A DNA stretch of 64,000 bases from Hexactinellida sp. DTS-2022 (taxonomy: Eukaryota; Porifera; Hexactinellida), in NCBI GenBank assembly GCA_028753945.1, contig JAPNXP010000017.1, positions 1,116,001-1,180,000 of the forward strand. The letters are read 5' to 3'. Position numbers and translations under genes: made by a program. The notes under the pieces were generated by a model, which saw only the letters and a program-made list of their open reading frames with translations, was not told the origin of the DNA and searched no databases. Positions 54,832 to 64,000 of this stretch are shown in pieces. Position 1 is the first letter of the stretch, and each line of letters starts with the position of its first letter.

Positions 54832-57800
54832 TCAAAACGCATTCACATGCTCAAAGCAGAGTCTAACAACATTAATATTAGATCTGAACTGGTCCAGCCT
54901 TACAGCAGTTTCTTCCAAATTATCAATTGGAAGATTAGAATACAAGTTCATCAGTTCAGTGAAATGTAAGTTCTCACCAAAGAGAGGAGTTAAGCAATCA
55001 TAAACAGGTAGCAAGTTGGTGGAGATCAACAGATGGTGCTCCGCTAACTTGGGATCAGATATAATCTTGGTGAGTAGCAATTCTAAATCAGTTCTGCCAT
55101 TCTTCAAATTTAGTTTATTGAGAACAAATTTTACTTCATTGCATTTGGCTACTGTAGCCATTAGTTTCATTCTGTCTATAGTCATTGAGGAGGTTAACTG
55201 AGAGATATCTCTCATCAGCTGATTGGCAAGAGGAATGTTAACTTTTTTACAGTATTTAGTGTCTCGTAGATTGCACGAGTGTTTTTTCAGAGATTGGTAG
55301 TCGAAGCTACTCATACAAACTTGTAAGTTGAAGTTCTCACATAACTCCACAATTGATGGAATATAATAGGATATTGCTTGGAGTTCGAACAAACACAGAC
55401 TTGGAAATCCATCTCTCAGTATAAGAGAAAATTTTGGGAACTTAGATAGATTTTCTACAATATTATTCAGGTCTGTTGATCGAATGGAGGAATTTGTGAA
55501 TAAGGCACACGATTGCACATAAGTATAAGAGGAATCTCCAATGCACAAACTATGCATATGCTGGTATGTCTCATGTAGACACTGTACGAACTGTTTAATG
55601 TCTAAGTGATTACCCGAGGGAGCAGATAGCTTGCTCAATCTGTGAGATGTTATCTGCCTCAGTATAGAGAGAAATAGCAAGTTATTGTTTGTACTGAAGA
55701 AGGAAATGAATTCAAACACATCTCGAGACAACAAGCTGAGTTCTCCCTTAATGTAAGAACATTTAGTTGTCAGTTGATCCAGTGTAACTTGAAAATCGTT
55801 CCAGTCAGCCGATGAGCTGTCGAAGGAAGAGACAACAGATATAACGTATTCATCAATAAGACTGGGAAAATGAACAGAAAAGCTCTTCATAAAAGTCAAG
55901 AGAGAATTACCAGGAGTAGAGGTTTCTGTATTGAAGAATAAAAGTTTCTTAATTTCAGTCTGTTTCTCTTCGAATTCACTAATCTGAGAATTCAACACAT
56001 TAAAATCAATAGGTTCTAATTCACCATAAAGCTGCAATATATCGTTAAACAAGACAAATTTCTCTTTAAGAGCTATCAATTGAAATCTAAGTAGTTGTCT
56101 GGAATTCAACTGCTGGACAATTGAATGAACATATCCCTTCATATGAGTAGAAGAAGTTATGAACAAGTTGAGATTAGAATCAGTGCACTTATCAAATGGA
56201 CTGGTTTGAAAAAGTTTAAGAAAATTTTGTTGTAATTCTATTATCTCGCAGGAAATGGGAATATGAGAAAAAAAGAACCCTGCTTGATCAATACTCAAGC
56301 AGGGATATATTTCTGAATATATCTTCAATACATTCGTTATGATTGTAAATCTTACAATTGTCATAAGACTAGACGGTAGAGGCACTTTACACAACAAGTT
56401 TAAGAATTTCAGAATTTCATAGAGATTATTTGGGATTGTAAATAAATCATAAATCACAACATTTGTTTCTATCACTGCTTCAGGATTGTATTCCTTGCAG
56501 ATGGCTTTGATTTGAGTACAAAGTTTTTCAGTGATGTTAATCTTATCTGTAATAAGGGAATTTATTGTTGTAAAATTAGTAAGCTCTAAATCCCCCTTTA
56601 TTTGAGCTGCAAGAGGAGGGAACATCGTGATGTCTGTGTAAATCCGAGCGAAATCCAAAGATTTGTGAGATAAATTTTTGTTGATTTGCTCGATTTCAGC
56701 ATATGTGCTGTTTCCACTACATATCCTATCAAGTGATTTATAACAGTCAATAGTGCATTCAACAAACTGTTCCATAGAAATGGAATATATAACTCCGTCA
56801 TCTTGTTTACCTCGAAATACTTGCATTTTATCAGCAATACATTTTCTAATGCAGGCATCAAATAGTACATTTTCTCTAATCTTGAAGTGAGCTAGAAATT
56901 GGTGGACAGAATATAAAGATCCTTCAGAGATGGGATATGAGAACATTTTAAACCATTCAACAAGATTAGCACACCGTAATCTGAATTCTCTCATTTTAAT
57001 TGTGTGTCTCACTTCCAAAACAGGAATAAACAGATGTTTTTCATTTTTGTTTTTAGTTAAAACCTGCTCGTAACATAGATTAAACAATGCATCTATTTCT
57101 CCTCTAATTCCATCTGGCACTTCTGTTTGGTGGTCGTTCAAGAAGTTCAACAGGAAAGCAGACTTAATTTCCATTTCGTCGACCTCAAGTTCGAGGATCA
57201 GAGTTTTCTTAATCTCCTGAGCAATGGCATCGAATGTATTTATCTTCGTTTGTATCTCTTCTTCACTTAATATAGCCAATCCACTACTCTTAAACAGATC
57301 ATTTAAATTCTTAAGATTTTTCAGAATAGCGAAATATTCAATGAGACTGCATTCATCATTTAAAATGTCGTTATAATGTCCAGATATAATTGTATAACTA
57401 CTCTTACAAAACTGAATAAAACTCAATATATTCTTGTCTTCCCAGGCATAATCTTGAAATCCAGGAATGTTTCCACAGTATTTAGCGAATACAAACATTA
57501 ATGTAGTGATCATGTAGGGGAAATTTAGCCAAACAAGTTTCTCAAACTTTATTCCCTTTGTAATAGAAGCAAGAATTCTCCAAAGATAGTAATGCTCATG
57601 GGAAGTTTTGATTTGTTCAAATGTAGTATGATTCTTCTGATGAGAAAGTGTTTGTAATGAGACAATCAGTTCTTTACAGCTCCCCTCTTTATTAGGATGA
57701 TATAGCAGAGATTGTTCAGGTACAATAGCTCTACACAGAGAATCCATTATTATGACTTGCAACATAGAAGGAAGTCTCAGTTTTGGGATATAATTAAGAA

Positions 57801-60800
57801 TATCCACGAGTTTCTTATGTATAATTGATCTCAGCTCATACGCACATTTAGATTCAATAGATCGCATGAAGTTAGATATTAGTTTCTCTTCTTTATCAGT
57901 TGATTTGTACTCTAAACCGTAGGCAGGTAAATCAAACTCCAAACATTTACAAATAAATGAAAATCCTTTGTTACGCTGTAAATATTGGTTGAATATCTTC
58001 TCAAATGTTTGGAAAATTGACTTTGGAGGGTCCTTGATTTTGAAAATAATGGTCAGTAGGTCATGCCATATAGGGTCTTTGAGAGAAATACTTGGAGCAG
58101 GTTGGTATTCAGTGAAATAATTAAATATAGCTACCCTTGGATGGACACTCCCTGGAAATTTTCTAAGAATTTCATGAAATGTTTCAATGTCTAATTTATA
58201 AAAATGTTTTGTTATCAGAAGTACTACTTCCTTCTTGTGTTCTTTAATCCATGGTTTGACAAGAGCTTCTGGAGCAGTGGGTATTTTGATGATGTCATAG
58301 AAACATCTCAGAACAATAGCGAAATCCTTAGGATTGTGTATAACATTTAAATAGTAATTAATCATGCACAAGAGTAATATCCTAAAAATTTCAAACCAGT
58401 AATTCTTACAGACTTCAGACTGAGATGACTTTTCTTCACAATCTCGTGTCGCAGTACAAATCAGTGTAGCTAGTTTAGACAAAGTGAGACACATCATTTC
58501 TACACATGCCTTGGGATTATTGTCAATAAGGACATTTAAATAGCGTTTGTCAGACTTGGTATACAGAGAAATAAATTGTGAATAGTAGTTAAGGAAATCA
58601 GCTATTTCTAACGTGTTATATTGGAATTTCAAGATAAAATCAAGTACTATGCCAAAGTTTTGGAAAGTGTAAATCTTAGTACATGAAGACATCCAATTGA
58701 CAATGTGACTAAGCAAGAATCTCTGATCAAAAGAGAGGCCCAACTTGATACCAAACTGAATTCCAGATTCCCAGATAATATTAAGGTTGGATGGTTTATA
58801 GATGGATAACTGATCATAGTCTATATGGTTAATGAGATGCTCACTCCACTTGCTGTGCCCTGGTATCTTAAAGCTCTGTTTACACAGCATCAGGATATTG
58901 TACCATAAGAGCTTATTCTCCAAGTCTTGTTGCTTATAGATAGGCTTAATGTAATTGAACTTGATACCTGATTTCGAAGATTGAATGTATTGAAGAGAAA
59001 AAAGATCAATTAATTCATTCTTTGGATTACCTAACTTTCTAAATCTGAACACTTTATCTTGAACTAATTCTTCAAATCTCCTAATGGAGTAAGCAATAGA
59101 TTCGGGATTGAGTTTTAAAAATTTCGCTAATATATACTCAATAGCCTCAGAAGCTTGATTATCTTTAGAACTGTCATAGAGCTGCGATATTTCCAAAAAG
59201 ATGACCAGATAAATAGGCCAGTCTACCTGAATGTGAGATTCAAAGATCACTTTTGACTTCAAATATTTGACAATTTTGTTCAATGAACTCTAGAAAGATG
59301 ATAAACTTGTAACTTGACCTAAGTAGAGTTCCATATTCAATATTCGGGAATAAAACTTAATAACAGGATCATAGGCCTCGTAAATACGAGGGATGGTCCT
59401 TCGGCCCCGGACAATGAAATATAGGGCCGTGCCAGGATTTACCAGTTAATTGTGCGGCGAGCAGGGTTTATCAAGGATTTTTTGGGCCGAACTTTATTAT
59501 GGAGGAGGTAAACATTTACAGCACCCTAAAGATGTCAGCCATATGCATGAACAGTATAATTAAATGCTGCATTATTTGAAGGAGGTAAAATTTGTATGCA
59601 ACCGAAACAGGAATTTATCAGGATTTCGGGACGAGAAAATCTGGCCAGAGAACCTGCACTAAATTAAGTGCCAGCCAGGCACCTAATTGGAATCACACTG
59701 CATGCACTTTTGCACCTCAACCGATGCCTGGCTGGCAGCTAAAAGTGCCGGCTACGCACCTATATAAACCCTTGGTGGTAATTACTTCAGCTATATCACG
59801 TTTATTTCGCCATATTTTACACTTAAAATGGTATATTCATAAATTCCTTGTAGATTAATTTGCTAATGAATAAAAATAAATCATTAGTTACTCACTTTGA
59901 AAATGTCCTTCTTTTCATGAACATGTGCATCCATTCTTTGATAAATAAAGTCAATAACCAGAGTAATAGTCTGAGGGTGTTTGCATAATATCAAAGGAAG
60001 AAACTCATCCTCTTGCTCCTTATTAAAAAGAAGATTATCTAATATGTCATGAATAATTGATTCTCGTATTCTAGATTTCCCTTGACCAAGGTGCGCTTCA
60101 AAACCTATAGAAAAAAAGTTTAATCGATGGATAATTATAATATTTATTTTTCTAGGACACTTGACACCTGTTTACCAAATAATATTCAAAGAGCGGATCA
60201 CTCTCTTAGTAGACGTTCCCAAATAGTTAACCTGGGACCTGTATCCACTGATGTACTATTAGTGAGGAATTCCTACCTAATTATGAGCAGGCGCGGCGCC
60301 AGAGGGGGGCAGGATTTTAGGGTATTCTCAAGTTAAAATCTTTAGTGATAACTTCGCCAGGCGAATCCCTGGACTCATGCCAAGAATCCTGGAAATTTAG
60401 TCATTCCCCTGGACACATTTCTAGAGGCTCGAGGTCTAAAAATTTAGCACGCTCGCTCTATTTTCATCAAAACATAAATATTGTTAATTTGTTACCGTAT
60501 ATCTCAAATAGTAGCATGGCCCCACCCCCAAAGTAGCAAATAATTTAAAAAAAAATTATCTATGATAACTATTTTCTTCAAGAATAACAATATTTGTAAT
60601 ACAATGCTCATTTAGTGTCGGGTGTATAATCAAATATAATTCCAAATAAATCCCTGCATTTTCGATTAAGTCCCTATATCCCTGGATAGTTTGTAGTTCA
60701 TCGTAGCTCCATTGTTTTCGTATAAATTCTGACAGATGGAAAAGCTTCCCCCCTGAAAAAATGATTGCCCCCCCCCCCCCCCCCCACCCCAGTTCGAAAA

Positions 60801-62697
60801 ACCTGGCGCCCGCATGATTATGAGTAATTCCAAAACATTCAATGGTACCCCAACCATCTCCGATTTGCTTGCTTGAAACCTTTCCATTGAGAATACCTTA
60901 CTAGCCTTTGATAACCTTAAAGTTACAGTCAATCAATTGATTTTTGTTGAGCAATTTAATTTCGGGGAATTATCATGTATTTAAATAGCTTGTTTTAACA
61001 CATTAGTTAAATACGTTATGATTGTTCATTAGATAGAACTAGATCAGGTAGCAAGTCACCGAGAAATACGTACAAGTACAACTAATATTGGTGGATAATA
61101 TTCCATCAAATTATTGCTTCAAAATCAAATAATTGTTGCACCTCAGTTCTAGCGAATATGGCTATAATGCTACATTTGTATGTCTATATGGCGCATTGCT
61201 AATGGGAAAATGACCAAAATCAATTATGTAGGTCCCTAAACCATTTCGAAATTTAAAATACAATAAAATAATTTCAACAGTTCTGATATTACCTGTATTA
61301 AAGCTATACTCAGTTGACGCTGACCCCTTACGCGTAGGCTCTTGTAGTATTGGCGATGTTGTTTGTTCCTGACAAATAGAGCACTCCACCTCAAATGGGT
61401 TGAGTAGCAACAGCTCTTTCAGCTCAGCAACATCTGTGGCCTTATCCTGCAGGAATAGGATAGGAGGGTAGTGACCCGTCCTTAGATCATCGGGCGATAT
61501 CTGCAGTTCCTGTTCTGTCACTTCTCTACACACACACAACACGGCTACCACGAGACTGTCACTGGAGAGTGCAGCCAGAGAGTTCAACAGAGGAGCCTTA
61601 GTGCAGTCCAGCAGTACCATCTTCTCCGTGTCGCTGAGCTCCTCTGCATCATCCATGTCCATCAGGGTAACCCATTCAGGGGCGTTGAATTTATTCTCAA
61701 GAGAATGGAAGTTTACGCGAATAACTGACGAGCCAGAAGTCAGTTTCACCAGGAGAGCTGCAAATAAAGGAAAAGGAAATTAATACATATTATACGTACT
61801 AATATATATATGTTCTTTAATAGTTGATTATGTTTATGTGATATTACTGATTACAGCTGGAAAGAAGCAGGTGTTCATACTTTGGTAGGAATATCAATTC
61901 TGTTATAATTATAGAAAATATCACATTTCCTATAAAAGGAATGGAACTCTCACAATTACAAATTAATATCTTGGTTTCCAAATAAACTTAATAACTAATT
62001 GTGAACAAAGGTGGGGCCTGACTGAATGGTGGAAATGGTGGAAAATGGCTGAATGATGGGACCATCTTTATAATAATTTATATTAGTGATAGTATAACCT
62101 TATAAAGAATCACTTCTATCTTTTCTCAACACCAGAGACTTATATTCTGTGCGATAAACACCCATTTAAAAATTTTATACTACGCAGGTGCAAATCTCCA
62201 TCCCTCAGTAGTATTTATTGTCCTCAAATTTCATATTATATTTATTATATTATTTACTACTCTATATTATATTGCCACCATTCTAATCTATCTTAGTATA
62301 TAGGGATGCCCTATTGGCATGGAAGATGTGCGACGTCCGTACAATTCAGCAAAATATATTAGGCCAATATAATGAAAATAGGTACAGGTACAGAGGTATA
62401 TTTTGGGATTGAGATTGCACCTGCGTAGTATAAATTATTAAATAGGTGTTTATCGCACAGAATATAAGTCTCAATGGTGAGCAAAGTTAGAAGTGATTCT
62501 CCATATAAAGTTATACTGTCACTAATATAAATTATCATAAAGATGGTCCCATCATTCAGTCATTTCAACGAAAATTTAGAAAATCCACCATTCTCAGATG
62601 TTTTCCACCATCTTCCACCATTCAGTCAGACCCACAAAGGTTTATAATGGATATTATTCAAATGCTTACTCACCTTTACTGTAATAGTTAATTGGAT
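54832..62697 (-). CDS. Large predicted helical protein, 3' part of a multi-exon gene (family not identified)
   Basis: Four exons read on the minus strand with AG/GT borders and matching phases: 62697-62674 (24 bases, ATCCAATTAACTATTACAGT...), 61757-61293 (465), 60104-59896 (209), 59289-54832 (4458, ends in TGA). The ORF of the last exon has no ATG at its start; it continues from a pyrimidine-rich acceptor (TCATCTTTCTAG), so it is internal coding sequence. The joined part gives about 1717 residues; more 5' exons must lie beyond 62697. The long exon is Leu/Ile/Lys-rich and looks all-helical. Two stretches (about residues 836-905 and 1228-1295 of that exon) resemble each other: QFVECTIDCYKSLDRICSGN and QFVQCLHETYQHMHSLCIGD. 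This recalls the helical stalk of RNF213-type giant proteins, but I cannot confirm it. A possible GT donor just before the stop (GTGAATGCG) leaves open continuation past 54832. Confidence 0.65.
59375..59470. repeat. Dispersed repeat shared with RBM39 intron 3
   Basis: TCGTAAATACGAGG, CTTCGGCCCC and ATGAAATATAGGGCCGTGCC in the same order as at 12400-12460. Lies in the intron between the 209-base and the 4.5-kb exon. In the same intron, 59665-59760 has CCAGCCAGGCACC facing GATGCCTGGCTGGCAG, an imperfect palindrome of unknown origin. Confidence 0.6.
60288..60816. mobile_element. hAT element in an intron of the large minus-strand gene
   Basis: Ends CAGGCGCGGCGCCAG and CTGGCGCCCGCATG, exact 8-bp duplication ATTATGAG at 60280-60287 and 60817-60824. 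A C run of about 20 sits at 60766-60786. Non-coding. Confidence 0.88.
62013..62633. mobile_element. Foldback MITE in an intron of the large minus-strand gene
   Basis: Ends GGGGCCTGACTGAATGG and CCATTCAGTCAGACCC, 8-bp duplication ACAAAGGT at 62005-62012 and 62634-62641. Arms extend about 250 bases (GGGACCATCTTTATAATAAT and its complement, TTTATACTACGCAGGTGCAA and its complement). Same terminal motif as the centre of the 51370-52675 foldback. It ends 40 bases before the 24-base microexon. Confidence 0.87.
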
Positions 62698-63464
62698 CTG
62701 AAAATGAAGTAGTCATGTTTGAAATTATCCTTATTAGATAAAACCAAAGTGATCACTAAAACAATAATTATTTTAAATATTTATTAATCATGAAATAGCT
62801 AATAGGAAGCACTATAAAAGTGCCCTTATCAAATGGAAATATTATTACATATTAATTGATTGCACCTGAAAATACAAGCAAAAAGTTTAACTCTTAAATA
62901 CAGTCAAACCTCAAACATCCGGACCTCCAAGTTCCGGATACCTCTATCAACCGGGCAACATTTTTGTTTAAGTTCCAAATTAAGTCGCCATTTTTTTGGC
63001 AATTAGCCCCGAAATTTAATTTATCTTTGCAATTTGAATGTCAAACACGTTGTTTTGCAGAAATTGGTCCCCCCTACGAAATTGGCCCGGGGGGACCAAT
63101 TTCTGCAAATATTGATTCTGATGCAGATATTGGTCCCCCCTGCAGAATTTGGTCCCCCCTACTTAGTTTGTATAAAAGCATTCATTTACCACAAGTTATG
63201 ATGTCTCATGATTAATTAAAATTATTAATGCTACAATAATACTGTGATCTGATAGATCATGAATTAGTACTTTAGTAGTGCTTCTTAACGGAACTATTAG
63301 GAAACTATTGTGTATTTTGGAAGTTGCGTATTTTGTTTCATCACTCAGAATTACTACATACTATAAAAGCACAAACATCACAAAATTTACATACTATAAA
63401 CCAAAAATATTTCATCTTCATATCTAAAAATCTAAGTTAATTGTTCAACTAGTCAAAAGTTCGA
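62698..63464. other. Intron or intergenic DNA with ATTGGTCCCCCC motifs
   Basis: No exon recognised. A pogo-like end (CAGTCAAACCTCAAACATCC) is at about 62902. At 63058-63165 the motif AAATTGGTCCCCCC occurs in several direct copies and once inverted, forming a short hairpin. Confidence 0.5.
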
Positions 63465-64000
63465 ATGAATGCTCTCGATTACGAAACTATCGAAAACTAC
63501 CTGAAGTTGCAATCCTATCCTGTCGATTCAAACAAAAATTCCAAAAGACTATTACGTAAGAAGGCCTCTAGTTTTGGCATTAAATCTGAACAATTAGTTA
63601 AGCCCACAGGAGATTCCTTTCCCTTGTTATAAAAGCTGACAAGCTACCAGATATACTCAGAGAAATTCATGACAATAATGGTCACCAATGTTTCCGTTAT
63701 TCTTATGGTATTGCTAAGGAGAGGTATTATTGGCCAAAGATGTATACTGAGATACAAAACTACGTCATAACTGCATTCGATGCCAAAAGAATCAACCCTG
63801 CATAAAATCTCCATCGATGCCTCTGCAACCACTCCCCGTGATAACTAAGGTTTGGTTTAGAGTTGGCATGGATCTAACTGGCCCCTTAATCGAATCGCAA
63901 GGATACTTGTACATCCTTACTTTCATTGACCATTTCACAAAATGGATAGAAACTCGAGCTCTGAGAACAAAAGATGCTAAAGAAGTAGCAAAGGGTGTAT
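63465..64000 (+). pseudogene. Ty3/gypsy-type integrase fragment, frameshifted
   Basis: Retrotransposon remnant cut by the window edge. The first open part, 63465-63632, encodes MNALDYETIENYL...RLLRKKASSFG, an N-terminal segment of GIN-like integrases. A shift leads to the zinc-binding HHCC region (EIHDNNGHQCFRY, RYYWPKMYTEIQNYV). A second shift near 63770 leads to CIRCQKNQP and the start of the catalytic core with MDLTGPL (first catalytic Asp) and YLYILTFIDHFTKWIE, still open at 64000. At least two frameshifts make it non-functional as it stands. No long terminal repeat is visible inside the window. Confidence 0.82.

Noticed and set aside
60060..60104. P-loop-like pattern AHLGQGKS in the large minus-strand gene
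   Set aside because: It fits the loose pattern, but lacks a hydrophobic beta strand before it and no Walker B or other ATPase motif follows. It lies at an exon start.

Overview
This window is AT-rich eukaryotic nuclear DNA. Its spliceosomal introns follow GT-AG rules, and it carries animal-type single-copy genes (RPL9, MYCBP, IST1, SH3BGRL family, RBM39). An extraordinary load of DNA transposons surrounds them. The gene set, the intron-rich RBM39 and the transposon mix fit an early-branching animal such as a sponge, but the sequence does not fix the species.

Layout. 0.6-8.1 kb: five consecutive intronless plus-strand genes, which are RPL9, a MYCBP homologue, an actin-like gene broken by one frameshift, IST1 and an SH3BGRL-family thioredoxin-fold gene. 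10.3-18.5 kb: a complete 13-exon RBM39 (CAPER) gene, reconstructed exon by exon with consistent phases, its introns filled with small transposons. 18.5-26.2 kb: no genes; nested Helitron-like elements with hAT elements inserted in them. 26.2-50.1 kb: an inverted duplication whose outer ends are two 99%-identical copies of an 841-residue membrane-anchored, bacterial-style zinc metalloprotease, transcribed away from each other. The space between them holds a 4.07-kb Mutator-like (MULE) transposon encoding a 2A-like peptide and an OTU protease, further Helitron-like elements and several foldbacks. 50.1-54.8 kb: more foldbacks. 54.8-62.7 kb: the 3' part of a large minus-strand gene of unknown family, with a 24-nt microexon. 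63.5-64.0 kb: a broken Ty3/gypsy-type integrase running off the window.

The host genes show no shared pathway (ribosome, Myc cofactor, cytoskeleton, ESCRT-III, redox-fold adaptor, splicing). The coherent biology is in the mobile DNA. (1) A Helitron-like family is defined by a 5' TC start, a 3' end in CTCG followed by T in all eight copies, terminal hairpins with the GCGAAGC core, and two filled/empty site pairs inside the window showing A|T insertion without target duplication. (2) The MULE has 9-bp target duplications and combines a 2A-like motif behind a hydrophobic leader, a transposase remnant with an internal deletion, and an OTU domain. (3) At least ten hAT-type non-autonomous elements show matching or near-matching 8-bp target duplications. 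All protein family calls come from motif recognition by eye; no database search was run.
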